DNA of 64,000 nt, from NCBI GenBank assembly GCA_009780825.1, contig WQZH01000004.1, positions 78,255 to 142,254 on the forward strand. Direction: 5' to 3'. A model generated the notes under the pieces. It saw only the letters and a list, made by a program, of their open reading frames with translations. It ran no database searches and was not told the DNA's origin. Of this stretch, positions 1 through 8,548 are shown in pieces; the first letter of the stretch is position 1; every line of letters begins with the position of its first letter. The position numbers and the translations under genes were made by a program. Origin of the DNA: Desulfobulbus sp. (GTDB lineage: Bacteria > Desulfobacterota > Desulfobulbia > Desulfobulbales > Desulfobulbaceae).

Positions 1-435
1 CTGCGCTTTTTCCGCAAACTGATCCGGCTGCGCAAGGCGCATCCGGTCTTCCGGCGCGAAGATTTCTTCCTCCACGATCCCCAAGGCCGCAAGCCAGACG
101 GGCCGCCGTTTGAGATCCTCTGGCAGGGCCTGCGGCCGGGCGAGCAGGACTGGTCCTGGGATTGCCGGACCCTGGCCTTTCTCCTCATCGGCGCGAACCT
201 GCAACCGCCCGATGCCGATTTTTTCGTCATGCTCAACGGCAGCCCCACCCAGACCGCCCTGTTCACCGTGCCCCCGGCCAGCAAGGGCAGGATCTGGGCG
301 CGGATCATCGACACCGGGCGCTGTCCGCCTCAGGACTTCGTTGACCCGGAGCATGGCGATACGGTAAAGTGCAGCCATACTCTTGCAGTCCCCAATATGG
401 GCTGCATTGTCCTGCAGTCGCGACCTACGAGGTGA
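1..435 (+). CDS. glgX: Glycogen debranching enzyme GlgX, C-terminal fragment
   Basis: The open frame runs in from the left edge, so only the last 144 residues are visible. It begins LRFFRKLIRLRKAHPVF, typical of the helix that closes the GH13 barrel in GlgX/isoamylase enzymes. It continues into the beta-sandwich C-terminal domain (ADFFVMLNG, then WARIIDTG near residue 100). GlgX hydrolyses alpha-1,6 branch points of phosphorylase-limit glycogen in the cytoplasm. The catalytic domain lies outside the window, so activity cannot be judged. The next gene starts 4 bp after the stop and could be co-transcribed. TreX-like isoamylase is the main alternative. Confidence 0.85.
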   Translation: MRFFRKLIRLRKAHPVFRREDFFLHDPQGRKPDGPPFEILWQGLRPGEQDWSWDCRTLAFLLIGANLQPPDADFFVMLNGSPTQTALFTVPPASKGRIWARIIDTGRCPPQDFVDPEHGDTVKCSHTLAVPNMGCIVLQSRPTR

Positions 436-439
436 CCAC

Positions 440-979
440 ATGATCAAAGTGTTGATGTTGGGCGATTCTCTGGTGGAATGGGGCAACTGGTCCAAACATC
501 TCCCCCATATCGCCGTGATCAACCGGGGCATTGCCGGCGAAATGACCGAGGAACTCTCAGCCCGGCTGATGGATGAAATCGACGACTGCCCCGATCCGGA
601 TGTGGTTCTCGTTCAATCCGGCACCAATAACCTGCTGATGGGGTATATGTTTTTTCCGGCGATCTTCACCACCATGATGCAGCGGCTGCGTGCCTGCTAT
701 CCGCATGTGCCGCTGATTCTCTGCTCGTTGATGCCCATGCCCGCCGCCCCACTCCACGAAATCGAACAGGTCAACCGGCAACTGGCCGAGGTGGCCGCAG
801 CCATCGAGCATTGCGTCTTCCTCGATCTGATCGGCCCCTTTTCCGAACAATGTCTGCCCATCACCCATCCCGGATTTCTTGCCGACAATGTGCACCTCAG
901 CACCAGGGGTTATCAAGTTTGGGGGGCAGAAATCGCCCGCTGCCTGAAGCTCCTGTTTCCCGAAGCTAGTCGAGATTGA
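440..979 (+). CDS. SGNH/GDSL-family hydrolase
   Basis: A 179-residue protein with the SGNH block I motif GDSLVEW near residue 7, the block III-like GTNN near residue 60, and the C-terminal DNVHLSTRGY segment that carries the catalytic Asp-x-x-His pair. These enzymes cleave acyl or acetyl esters with a Ser-His-Asp centre; the substrate cannot be read from sequence. No signal peptide is seen, so it is probably cytoplasmic. The ATG at 440 was chosen over an upstream in-frame ATG at 383 because GAGGTG sits just before it and homology begins there. It follows glgX by 4 bp, which suggests co-transcription. Confidence 0.85.
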   Translation: MIKVLMLGDSLVEWGNWSKHLPHIAVINRGIAGEMTEELSARLMDEIDDCPDPDVVLVQSGTNNLLMGYMFFPAIFTTMMQRLRACYPHVPLILCSLMPMPAAPLHEIEQVNRQLAEVAAAIEHCVFLDLIGPFSEQCLPITHPGFLADNVHLSTRGYQVWGAEIARCLKLLFPEASRD

Positions 980-1098
980 CAGAGGACCATCAACTTCTTA
1001 TTACATTATCCAATTCGCGATCCTGATCACCCCCTGTGGCCGCCCCGATTCATCACCATCGTCGGAATGCTTTCATCCCCTCACATTGGAGAGTTTAT

Positions 1099-1962
1099 AT
1101 GTTCCTGCCGCCCAAGATACTGATTCGTACCGCTCTTTGCCTAGCCCTGATCGCCCCGGTTTCCGCCCAGGCCGCAGAACAACCGGCTGCTTCTCCGCAG
1201 GAAACAGTCGCCGGGACCACGCTCGACGGCGTATCCCTGCAGGGGAACGTCCTCGAAACCATGAACAGCACCGGCTACACCTATCTGCTCATCGATGCCG
1301 CCCAGGGAAAAATCTGGGTCGCCATCCCCGAAACCCAGGTCAAGGCTGGCCAGATCCTGACCATCGCGTCGGGCACAACCATGTTCAATTTTACCTCCAA
1401 GACCCTGAATCGCACCTTTGACCGCATCATCTTCGCGCCCGGTTTGGACAAGAGCGCCCAAGCGGTACCTCAAGCCGCAGGCGGCGCAGCCAAACCCGCT
1501 CAGAAGAACGGATTCGATGCCGCCTTGCGGGCCGAGGCTGCCGGCGCCAGGAATGTTCCCCCTGAAGGAGGTATCGATGTCGGCGGACAAGGTGTCTCGA
1601 CCGGCAGCGCCGGGGCGGTGGTGCCTTCTTCGATCGAGGTCAACGTGCATAAGGCCACCGGACCGAACAGCTATTCGGTGGGCGAATGCTTCGAGCAGGG
1701 CAAGGAATTGAACGGCAAATCCGTCCGTGTCCGGGGCAAGGTGATGAAGATCTCGCGGATGATCATGGGCAAGAATTGGCTGCATATCCAGGATGGAACC
1801 GGCAACCCGTTGAAAAACCATCACGATCTGGTGGTCACCACCACAGAGGCGCCAGTTGAAGATACGGTGGTCACCATCGAAGGCACACTGGCAGCCAACC
1901 GGGATTTCGGCGCAGGCTACCGGTACGATGTGCTCATCGAGGACGCCAAGGTCGAACAATAG
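1099..1962 (+). CDS. Exported NrfJ-like protein with OB-fold domain
   Basis: A 287-residue protein with an N-terminal signal peptide (KILIRTALCLALIAPVSAQAA, cleavage near residue 25). The first domain (about residues 40-110) matches NrfJ-type proteins: GNVLETMNSTGYTYLLID, then NFTSKTLNRTFD. The second (about 195-287) is an OB-fold segment, NGKSVRVRGKVMKISRMI followed by WLHIQDGTG. A low-complexity Ala/Gly linker joins them. NrfJ-related proteins are found with cytochrome c nitrite reductases and multihaem proteins, but no such partner is adjacent, so the role is unknown. The ATG at 1099 has TTGGAGAG upstream and begins the signal peptide; an in-frame ATG at 1036 is rejected. Confidence 0.8.
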   Translation: MFLPPKILIRTALCLALIAPVSAQAAEQPAASPQETVAGTTLDGVSLQGNVLETMNSTGYTYLLIDAAQGKIWVAIPETQVKAGQILTIASGTTMFNFTSKTLNRTFDRIIFAPGLDKSAQAVPQAAGGAAKPAQKNGFDAALRAEAAGARNVPPEGGIDVGGQGVSTGSAGAVVPSSIEVNVHKATGPNSYSVGECFEQGKELNGKSVRVRGKVMKISRMIMGKNWLHIQDGTGNPLKNHHDLVVTTTEAPVEDTVVTIEGTLAANRDFGAGYRYDVLIEDAKVEQ

Positions 1963-1979
1963 GCCATCTTGTCTTGCCC

Positions 1980-2564
1980 ATGCATACGCATACGCCCAGG
2001 ATTCTTCCCGCCGAGATCGGCTTTGATTTCGATGGCGTCATTGCCGACACGGTCGAGGCCTTTATCCGCATCGCCTGCGAACAGTACGGATACTGCGGGA
2101 TCTGCCCGGAACAGATCACGCATTTTTCCGTGGAGTCGTGCCTGCCGATGGAGGCGGGACTCGCCGAGACGATCTTCCTGCAGATTCTGCGTGATTCGGT
2201 GGGAACAGGCCTGTTGCCCATGCCGGGAGCGGTCGAGGTGCTTGGCGAATTGTCCCGGCACGGCCGGGTGAGCGTTGTCACCGCCAGGCCGGAAGCAGAA
2301 CCGGTACGGGTCTGGCTGCAAACGATTTTTCCGGAACCTGTCTGGCAACGTATGCAGGTGACAGCCGTGGGCGACCATGACGACAAGGTCCGACACGTCA
2401 AGGCATTGGGATTATCCGCCTTCATCGACGACCGGGCCGAGACCTGCATGCAGTTGCACCATGCCGGCATCGAGGCTATCGTGTTCAGCCAGCCCTGGAA
2501 CCAAAACCGCCATGCCCTGCCCACAGTACGCACCTGGGCCGAAATCCGCGATCTCTGCCTGTAA
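1980..2564 (+). CDS. HAD-superfamily hydrolase-like protein
   Basis: About 194 residues. The HAD motif [15 protein letters not shown] lies near residue 15 with both nucleophile-loop aspartates. A Thr-Ala-Arg motif II-like segment ([11 protein letters not shown]) follows near residue 100, and FIDDRAETC near residue 150 is the motif III/IV acidic pair. The small cap is compatible with a phosphatase or 5'-nucleotidase-like enzyme, but the substrate is not deducible. The ATG at 1980 was preferred; a TTG at 1974 in the same frame is possible, and no clear Shine-Dalgarno decides between them. It starts 17 bp after the OB-fold gene and ends 20 bp before the Nudix gene, so an operon is likely. Confidence 0.75.
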   Translation: MHTHTPRILPAEIGFDFDGVIADTVEAFIRIACEQYGYCGICPEQITHFSVESCLPMEAGLAETIFLQILRDSVGTGLLPMPGAVEVLGELSRHGRVSVVTARPEAEPVRVWLQTIFPEPVWQRMQVTAVGDHDDKVRHVKALGLSAFIDDRAETCMQLHHAGIEAIVFSQPWNQNRHALPTVRTWAEIRDLCL

Positions 2565-2584
2565 ACCCTCCAAAAGAGCCATCC

Positions 2585-3028
2585 ATGCGCTGCCCTGCCT
2601 GCGGAACCCAGATCGTTCCTTTCAAAAATCCGGCCCCCACCGTGGACATCATCATCGAAACCGAGGGCGGCATTGTTCTCATTGAACGGAAGAATCCCCC
2701 CTTCGGCTGGGCCTTGCCCGGAGGGTTCGTCGATTACGGCGAATCATTTGAGGATGCGGCCCGCCGGGAAGCCGCGGAGGAAACCAGCCTGACAGTCACC
2801 CTGACCCTCCAGTTCCACACCTATTCGGCTCCGGACCGCGATGCCCGCCAACACACCGCCTCAACCGTCTATATTGCCACGGCCAGCGGGCAGCCGGTGG
2901 CGGCGGACGATGCCCAACGCGCCGAGGTGTTCTATCAGGATAACCTGCCGCCCCTGGTCTTTGACCACGAACGCATCCTGCGGGATTATTTCGCCTTCAA
3001 GCAAAGCGGCAACAGGCCGCGCCTCTGA
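2585..3028 (+). CDS. Nudix hydrolase (ADP-ribose pyrophosphatase type)
   Basis: A 147-residue protein with the Nudix box [20 protein letters not shown] (about residues 47-66) followed by ETSL, giving the full G-x5-E-x7-REUxEE signature of a Mg-dependent nucleoside-diphosphate hydrolase. The N-terminus ([10 protein letters not shown]) has one CxxC pair, as in many short ADP-ribose pyrophosphatase-like members. Family knowledge suggests housecleaning of ADP-ribose or modified nucleotides; the specific substrate is not visible. It is the last gene of the rightward run from glgX, and the next gene is convergent with only 24 bp between the stops. Confidence 0.85.
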   Translation: MRCPACGTQIVPFKNPAPTVDIIIETEGGIVLIERKNPPFGWALPGGFVDYGESFEDAARREAAEETSLTVTLTLQFHTYSAPDRDARQHTASTVYIATASGQPVAADDAQRAEVFYQDNLPPLVFDHERILRDYFAFKQSGNRPRL

Positions 3029-3052
3029 TCGACGGGCGTTTAAAATCCGGTT

Positions 3053-4015
3053 TCACTTCCGGTGCGGACGCCGCTTTGGCTGCCGGTTTGACCCCTCGAC
3101 CTGCAATGTTCCCAACTGCAATGCGGGCGGCGGGGCAACCGTCTGATCAGCAGACGGCTCGGCTTGTGATGGGGATGGAGAGGATGGCGCTGGTTCTTCA
3201 GGCGACGGTGACGGTTTTTCGGCCGACGGTGTTGCTTCTTCGACCGGCCATGACGGTGTCTGAGGCTGTGTTTGTGTCCGTTCGGCCGCTGCGGGGGATG
3301 GAGCTTCCGACGGTGGGTACGGCGAGGCGACCGAACTGCCGGGCCCTGCCGATCTGGTCACGACATCGCGCCCCGGCAACGATACGGGAGCAGGCGGCAT
3401 GGCTGGAGATTTGTGCATCCGCTCCTGCCAGATCAGCAACAGGAGCACGGCTAGCAGTCCGGCACAACCCACGACCGCAAGCCACAGCCTGGCAGAACGG
3501 CAGCAGCGACGCGCCGTTTGCGGGTTTGCCGTTTCCTGCCCGGCCGGATCGGCCGTTTGCTGACGCGCCTTGGACTCGGCTTGCCCGGCAACCGCCGGAG
3601 GATCGCGCTCCATCACCTGCTGCTCAGGCGTCGAAACCAGCCCATCCGCGGGCACAGGCTGCCACTCACCCGTATTCTGCCCCGCGAGACGGGAAAGAAT
3701 GGACTCGGCTCCCGCCACGGCCGCTCGCTCTTCGGCCAATCCGGGCAGATCCGCCACAAGCTGTTCAATATCGCGGTACAGCTGCACCGCTTCCTCGCGG
3801 TTTCCGGCGGCGGCTGTCCTGGCCTGATGACGCAGGCGTTCTACCTCAGCCAGCAGCCGCTTCACCTCCTGTTCCAGCGCCTGCCGCTGTCCAGCGTCGA
3901 TCTCGTCGCTGAATTGGCGAAGCAGAAACCGGGCTTCAAGCACCCGCCGTTCCTCAAATTTTGCGCGGATACGGGAAACGGGATGTTCTGGAGCAAACGC
4001 AGCGTCACCAGGCAT
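3053..4015 (-). CDS. Hypothetical coiled-coil membrane protein with Pro-rich tail
   Basis: About 320 residues, not assigned to a family. An N-terminal charged helical region (about residues 12-110, RRVLEARFLLRQFSDEI and Glu/Leu/Arg-rich stretches) looks coiled-coil. A single transmembrane segment near residues 175-200 (LWLAVVGCAGLLAVLLLLIW) is followed by a long Pro/Ser/Glu-rich region and a basic tail ending RRPHRK. The start chosen is ATG 4015; the same frame stays open to 4135, but that upstream part overlaps the small gene at 4029-4190. It lies 13 bp downstream of that small ORF and in the same direction as typA, so the three may form one transcript. Confidence 0.6.
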   Translation of the reverse strand: MPGDAAFAPEHPVSRIRAKFEERRVLEARFLLRQFSDEIDAGQRQALEQEVKRLLAEVERLRHQARTAAAGNREEAVQLYRDIEQLVADLPGLAEERAAVAGAESILSRLAGQNTGEWQPVPADGLVSTPEQQVMERDPPAVAGQAESKARQQTADPAGQETANPQTARRCCRSARLWLAVVGCAGLLAVLLLLIWQERMHKSPAMPPAPVSLPGRDVVTRSAGPGSSVASPYPPSEAPSPAAAERTQTQPQTPSWPVEEATPSAEKPSPSPEEPAPSSPSPSQAEPSADQTVAPPPALQLGTLQVEGSNRQPKRRPHRK

Positions 4016-4028
4016 CGTTGCGCACCAG

Positions 4029-4190
4029 TCAAAAAAATATTTTGAGAGCCGCGTAGATGGCCAGCCCCACACCTGTGGAACCGTAGAACAGGAGTCAGGA
4101 TGGGCAACCGCTGTCCGCGCGTTTGCGCAGCACAATAAAGGCGGCGATTCCAGCCAGAATAGCCGTTGCGGCCATCAGCAACTCTTGCAT
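4029..4190 (-). CDS. Candidate tiny membrane selenoprotein (in-frame UGA at codon 32)
   Basis: ATG at 4190 is preceded by a near-perfect ribosome site (AGGAGG, 4 nt spacing). The first 31 codons give a transmembrane helix (about residues 4-21), then RKRAD and Gly-Cys-Pro-Ser. Codon 32 is TGA (4095-4097), followed by C. The same frame stays open for 21 more codons, encoding a second hydrophobic stretch (LLFYGSTGVGLAIYAALKIFF) before a TGA at 4029. If UGA is read as selenocysteine the product is 53 residues, two helices joined by a Cys-Pro-Ser-Sec loop. A SECIS-like hairpin follows the UGA (separate entry). It lies 24 bp after typA. The alternative is a 31-residue protein ending at the UGA. No known family is assigned. 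Confidence 0.55.
4062..4083 (-). promoter_or_regulatory. Candidate bacterial SECIS element
   Basis: Starting 11 nt after the in-frame UGA, the transcript can form a 9-bp stem (C-G, G-U, G-C, U-G, U-G, C-G, C-G, A-U, C-G, counted from the base) closed by the tetraloop AGGU. In the Escherichia coli fdhF SECIS the SelB-contacting Gly-Uri pair also sits in an AGGU-containing loop at nearly the same distance from UGA. Here GGU lies 22-24 nt after the UGA. Three of the pairs are wobble. This was folded by eye; a covariance model is needed. Confidence 0.5.
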
Positions 4191-4214
4191 GATACCTCCT
4201 TGCTGGGGAAAGCG

Positions 4215-6014
4215 CTATCCCCGGATCTTGGCGTCCTTCTTCTTGCGCAACCGAATGGCCTTGGGCGTGATCTCCACCAGCTCGTCGTCGTTGACGTACG
4301 ATATGCAATCTTCCAAGCTCATGTCAACCGGTGGGGTGAGGATGACCGCATCGTCGGAGCCTGAAGCGCGTATATTGGTCAGTTTTTTGCCCTTGGCCGG
4401 ATTGACGATCAGGTCGGCCGGGCGGCAGTGCTCGCCGATGATCATGCCGGGATAGACCTCGATCCCAGGGCCGAGAAAAAGCCGGCCGCGTTCCTGGAGG
4501 TTGAACAAGGCATAGGCCACAGTGGTGCACGGTTCCTTGACGATCATCACCCCGTTGATCCGATTCTGGATCTCACCGGCATGGGGACCCCATTCGGCGA
4601 AGATGTAGTTCATCACCCCCATGCCACGGGTGTCGGTCATGAACACCGAACGATAGCCCAAAAGTCCGCGGGTCGGCACCTTGAACTTCATCCGGGTCAT
4701 CTCCTTCTCCACCTGCATGTCGACAAGGACCCCCTTCAATTTGCCCAGTTTCTCAATAACCACGCCCTGGAATTGCTCGTCCACGTCCACTGACAACTCT
4801 TCATAGGGTTCGAGCAAGCGGCCATCGACTTCCCGCATGATCACCTGCGGCCTGGTCACCTGAAACTCGTAGTCTTCCCGTCGCATTTTCTCGATGAGAA
4901 TGGAGAGATGGAGTTCGCCCCGGCCGGAGACCCGGTAGCCAATGGACTCGGTGAGTGGCTCGACCTGGAGGGCAACGTCGGAAAGGGTTTCGCGGGCAAG
5001 CCGTTCTTCGAGATGGCGCGAGGTGACATATTTGCCGTCCTGACCGGCGAACGGCGAATCGTTGGGGATGAAGTTCATGGAAATGGTCGGCGGGTCGATC
5101 TCGATCAGCGGCAGAGGCCGGGGATCGGCGGGATCGGTGAAGGTGACGCCCACGGTCACGTCTTCCATGCCGGCCACGGCCACGATGTCGCCCACCGAGG
5201 CACTGTCCACCGGGACCTTCTGGCTGCCGCTGAAACCGAAAATCTTGTTGATCCGCACCGGGGTGATCGACCCGTCGCGGCGGGCCACGACCAGCGGAGT
5301 GCGTAGATCGAGCCGGCCGTTGGTCAGCTTGCCGATACCCAACCGGCCAAGGTAAGGTGAATAATCGATGGTGTTGATCTGGAGCTGCAGCGGCATCCCG
5401 GCGCTGCCCGACGGTGGGGGCACATGCCTGACGATCATTTCGGACACCGCCTGCATCCCGGTTTCCGGCGTGACCGGCGCATCTGGCTCGGTCAGCGCAT
5501 ACCCGGCCTTGGCCGAGGCATACACCACCGGAAAGTCGAGGACATGATCCGGAGCATCGAGACGGTCCAGCAAACCGAAAACCTGATCGACCACCCAATC
5601 GCAACGGGCCGCCGGCTTGTCGATCTTGTTGATCACCACCAGGATGGGCAGGCTGGCGGCCAGGGCCTTTTTCACCACGAAAAAGGTCTGCGGCATCGGT
5701 CCTTCCTGGGCATCGACCAGCAGCACCGCGCCATCGGCCATGCGCAACACCCGTTCCACCTGGCCGCCAAAGTCGGCATGGCCCGGGGTGTCGATGATAT
5801 TGATCTGGTAGTCGCCATACTGGTAGGAACCGTTCTTCGAGGCGATGGTGATGCCGCGCTCGCGCTCCAGATCCATGGAGTCCATCAGCCGTTCCGCCAC
5901 CTGCTGGTTGTCGCGGAACATGCCGCTGTGGCGGAACAGCTGGTCAACCAGGGTCGTCTTGCCATGATCGACATGGGCGATGATGGCGACATTGCGGATA
6001 AACTTCTGTTCCAT
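4215..6014 (-). CDS. typA: Ribosome-associated GTPase TypA/BipA
   Basis: A 599-residue translational GTPase. The G1 motif AHVDHGKTT lies near residues 14-22, the G2 region contains RGITI, G3 is [10 protein letters not shown] near 75, and G4 is NKIDKPAA near 130. Domains II, III and V follow, with the TypA-specific C-terminus ([10 protein letters not shown]). TypA binds the ribosome near the A site and helps 50S assembly and stress or cold adaptation. Length matches the family. The ATG at 6014 begins [18 protein letters not shown], as expected. The gene heads a leftward run with the small UGA-containing ORF 24 bp downstream. Confidence 0.97.
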   Translation of the reverse strand: MEQKFIRNVAIIAHVDHGKTTLVDQLFRHSGMFRDNQQVAERLMDSMDLERERGITIASKNGSYQYGDYQINIIDTPGHADFGGQVERVLRMADGAVLLVDAQEGPMPQTFFVVKKALAASLPILVVINKIDKPAARCDWVVDQVFGLLDRLDAPDHVLDFPVVYASAKAGYALTEPDAPVTPETGMQAVSEMIVRHVPPPSGSAGMPLQLQINTIDYSPYLGRLGIGKLTNGRLDLRTPLVVARRDGSITPVRINKIFGFSGSQKVPVDSASVGDIVAVAGMEDVTVGVTFTDPADPRPLPLIEIDPPTISMNFIPNDSPFAGQDGKYVTSRHLEERLARETLSDVALQVEPLTESIGYRVSGRGELHLSILIEKMRREDYEFQVTRPQVIMREVDGRLLEPYEELSVDVDEQFQGVVIEKLGKLKGVLVDMQVEKEMTRMKFKVPTRGLLGYRSVFMTDTRGMGVMNYIFAEWGPHAGEIQNRINGVMIVKEPCTTVAYALFNLQERGRLFLGPGIEVYPGMIIGEHCRPADLIVNPAKGKKLTNIRASGSDDAVILTPPVDMSLEDCISYVNDDELVEITPKAIRLRKKKDAKIRG

Positions 6015-6317
6015 ACTGCTCCTGCCCCTCTGGGGCGTCTATATTGCACGGTGATTGTCCCGGATAACCGGAAGGCAACTGCTCGCGGGTGGGCCCGGCA
6101 TGATGTCCAGAGAAGAAAGCGGACCGGCCCTGAAACGGAAAAAGAGAGTTTATATACCGGGAGAACGACAAGAAGACAAGGAGATTGATGCGGGGACCTG
6201 GCGGCGGAATGCAAAAGGCTCCCCGTCAGGCAGAGATGCCGGGCGCGTTGGCAACAAAGCCAATTCCCGTGCGGGATCGGCCTGCACTCCGGGGAGGGCG
6301 GTGCCTCCCAGGTCTGT
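6015..6317. other. Intergenic region between motB and typA
   Basis: No supported gene. The region holds two short inverted repeats, TTGGC/GCCAA around 6249-6264 and GGGAGG/CCTCCC at 6292-6309. The second lies just past the motB stop on the minus strand but lacks a U-tract, so it is only a weak terminator candidate. Upstream signals for typA should lie in the right-hand part of the downstream-facing strand, but no convincing -35/-10 pair was found. Confidence 0.4.
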
Positions 6318-7166
6318 TCAAAAAGGGAATCTAAGCAGTCGCGGTGGTGGGGCAGGAGCGGGTTTCTGCTCCTCGACCTCGCCGGTGGTGGCTCCGTACA
6401 AAACAAGATCTACCCGCCTGTTCTGCTGGCGTCCTTCTTCGGTGCTGTTGTCGGCGACCGGATGGTATTCGCCATAGCCGGTAACCGCTATCTTTTCCGG
6501 AGCCAGACCATGCCGGTCCATAAAGAAGCGGGCGATGCTGGTGGCTCGTGCGGTCGACAACTCCCAATTCGACTGGAATGCCGCCGAATGGATGGGAATA
6601 TTGTCGGTGTGCCCTTCAAAACGGATCTCGTTGTCGTAGGGCAGCAGGATCTCGGCCATCTTGGCCAGCAGATCGTAGGAGGCGGGCTTGATCGTCGCGC
6701 TGCCCGAATTGAAAAAACCGGCTTCCTTCATGCTGATCACCAACCCTCGTTTGGTGATATCGATATTCACCTTGTCCTGCGCCTTGTTCTCGATCAAGAA
6801 TCTCTCCAAGGTGACCAGTATCTCCTTGAAGTCATTTTTCGTTGCCTGCGTCTTGGGTGCCTGTGCTTTATCCTGAACGTCGCTCTTGGATTTCAGTTTT
6901 TCAACGTTTTTTGGCTGCATCCGCATCGACGGGATGGGCATTATGTCGGCTTTATTAATGATCTGCGGCTTGCCCGAGGTGGTGCCGGTGGTGACGCCGA
7001 ACGCGGTCCGGTAAGAAGCGGCGACCTCATCCACTTTCTTCTTATCGGTCTGGGACATGGCGTAGAGGGTAACGAAAACCGCAAAGAGCAAGGTGATGAA
7101 GTCAGCGTAGGAAACCAGCCACCGCTCGTGATTGGGCGCCTTTTCCGGTTCTTTTTTTCGTGCCAT
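6318..7166 (-). CDS. motB: Flagellar motor protein MotB
   Basis: A 282-residue stator protein. It has a short cytoplasmic N-terminus, one transmembrane helix (about residues 17-38, WLVSYADFITLLFAVFVTLY) with the ion-binding Asp at position 22, a plug/linker region, and a C-terminal OmpA-like peptidoglycan-binding domain (FEGHTDNIPIH, then LSTARATSIARFF and NRRVDLVL). It anchors the MotA/MotB stator to the cell wall and couples ion flow to rotation. The motA stop is 1 bp upstream, so translation is likely coupled. Confidence 0.95.
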   Translation of the reverse strand: MARKKEPEKAPNHERWLVSYADFITLLFAVFVTLYAMSQTDKKKVDEVAASYRTAFGVTTGTTSGKPQIINKADIMPIPSMRMQPKNVEKLKSKSDVQDKAQAPKTQATKNDFKEILVTLERFLIENKAQDKVNIDITKRGLVISMKEAGFFNSGSATIKPASYDLLAKMAEILLPYDNEIRFEGHTDNIPIHSAAFQSNWELSTARATSIARFFMDRHGLAPEKIAVTGYGEYHPVADNSTEEGRQQNRRVDLVLYGATTGEVEEQKPAPAPPPRLLRFPF

Positions 7167-7167
7167 A

Positions 7168-7953
7168 TTATTTTTTGCCCCCTGCCTCGCCGGCAGGTGA
7201 ACCCGGGCCGCCGTGACCGCCCAAATATGATCTCAGGCGCTCTTCGATGAAACGGGGATTTTCTCCGTTTTGAATGGCGACAATGCCGGCAATGATAATC
7301 TCCTTGCGTGTCGATTCGTCTTTGATGCGAAGCTTAATCTTGGTGGCGGCGGGCAGACAGATGATATTGGCCGTGATCAGGCCATAGATGGTGGCAACGA
7401 AGGCCACGGCGATACCGGATCCGAGTTTGGAGATATCCTCCAGATTGCTCATGACGTGAATCAGGCCGACCACCGCGCCGACGATCCCAACGGTCGGCGC
7501 ATAGCCGCCGGCGGCCTCGAAGAATTCGGCGCTCATTTTGGCGTGTTCTTCGGATGCGGCGAGGTCGATTTCCATCAACTCTCTGATATCTTTCGGTTCG
7601 ACGCCATCGACCGAAAGGGAGATGGCTTTCCTCATGAACCGGTCCTTGTGCGTCTGGGCATCCTGCTCCAGGGCGATGATGCCGTTTTTTCTCGCCTTGG
7701 CTGCATACCTGCAGATCTCGGCGATGAGATCGTCATTCTTCGACGGGTTGCTGAGCAGCTTCTTCACATCCTTGAAGGCGCCGATGGCGGCACTTAACGG
7801 AAAACTGGCGAAGGTGGCGCCAAAGGTGCCGCCGAGAACGATTATGGCGGCGGTGGGTTGCAGGAGAGCGGAGATATGCAACCCCTCCAGCGTGGCGCCG
7901 CCGACGATCGCGCTGAGGCCCATGATCAAGCCGATGATAGTTGCGATATCCAT
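7168..7953 (-). CDS. motA: Flagellar motor protein MotA
   Basis: A 261-residue membrane protein with four hydrophobic segments (about residues 3-25, 32-52, 150-172 and 180-202). The cytoplasmic loop carries the charged segment used for FliG contact (about 60-140), and the conserved PTVGIVGAVVGLIHVM stretch lies before the third helix. It forms the ion channel stator with MotB. The gene follows flbD and precedes motB on the minus strand. The ATG at 7953 opens directly into helix 1 (MDIATIIGLIMGL). Confidence 0.95.
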   Translation of the reverse strand: MDIATIIGLIMGLSAIVGGATLEGLHISALLQPTAAIIVLGGTFGATFASFPLSAAIGAFKDVKKLLSNPSKNDDLIAEICRYAAKARKNGIIALEQDAQTHKDRFMRKAISLSVDGVEPKDIRELMEIDLAASEEHAKMSAEFFEAAGGYAPTVGIVGAVVGLIHVMSNLEDISKLGSGIAVAFVATIYGLITANIICLPAATKIKLRIKDESTRKEIIIAGIVAIQNGENPRFIEERLRSYLGGHGGPGSPAGEAGGKK

Positions 7954-8143
7954 AGATTGCTGAGCGTGTTAATTGGAGGCGGACGGTCTGTTGCGACTCG
8001 AATGCCTTGGAAAGATTGTGAAATTATTGTAGGGGAAGGTGCGGGGATGCGAAAGGAAAAAAACGAAAAAGGGAATGGTTGGTCAAGTACCCCCTTGCTG
8101 TCCGGTGCGATGGCGGAAAATGGACATGTTCGATCCATTCTGG

Positions 8144-8380
8144 TCAAGGCGGCGGCGCCTCGGCAACGGCGTCTTCGCCATCGAGCTGCTGCCGTGACTG
8201 TCGGAGTATCCGCGCGCGGTAGCTAATGATTTTATCAATGATCTCCATGGGATTCTCCCGAATAAGGATATGGTCGTCATTGATCAGCTCAACGATCGTG
8301 TCGGGAGTCTCCTCAATACTCTTGATCAAGTCGGGATTGAGATAAAATTCCGACTTGTTGAGTTTGGTGAGTTTAATCAT
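8144..8380 (-). CDS. flbD: FlbD family flagellar protein
   Basis: A 78-residue protein matching the short FlbD/SwrD family: MIKLTKLNKSEFYLNPDLIK followed by the TPDTIVELINDDHILI region. FlbD/SwrD proteins are usually encoded beside motA/motB or the flagellar hook operon, and in Bacillus subtilis SwrD raises motor torque. The ATG at 8380 has GGGGTG upstream; an in-frame start at 8443 would add an unrelated leader. It lies about 190 bp upstream of motA and right after a strong terminator, so it probably starts the stator operon. The last residues (AVAEAPPP) are a variable tail. Confidence 0.85.
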   Translation of the reverse strand: MIKLTKLNKSEFYLNPDLIKSIEETPDTIVELINDDHILIRENPMEIIDKIISYRARILRQSRQQLDGEDAVAEAPPP

Positions 8381-8425
8381 AACACACCCCAAGAGGCAAG
8401 AAGCGAGACGGTCGTACCGCTCCAA

Positions 8426-8478
8426 TAAAAAGCCGCCGACCATTCCGGGAACATAAGCTCACCAGGGGAATGGCCGGC
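8426..8478 (-). terminator. Rho-independent terminator of the acyl-CoA carboxylase operon
   Basis: On the minus strand GCCGGCCATTCC (8467-8478) pairs with GGAATGGTCGGC (about 8435-8446) across a loop of about 20 nt, and is followed by GGC and TTTTTATT. It lies 70 bp after the carboxylase stop and before flbD, separating the two transcripts. Confidence 0.75.
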
Positions 8479-8548
8479 AGAGTGTCTCGCCGATTTTTTT
8501 CGGATGTCGTTGTCACCTGTCTTCCCGAAGCCACCGGCGTCGGGCGGT

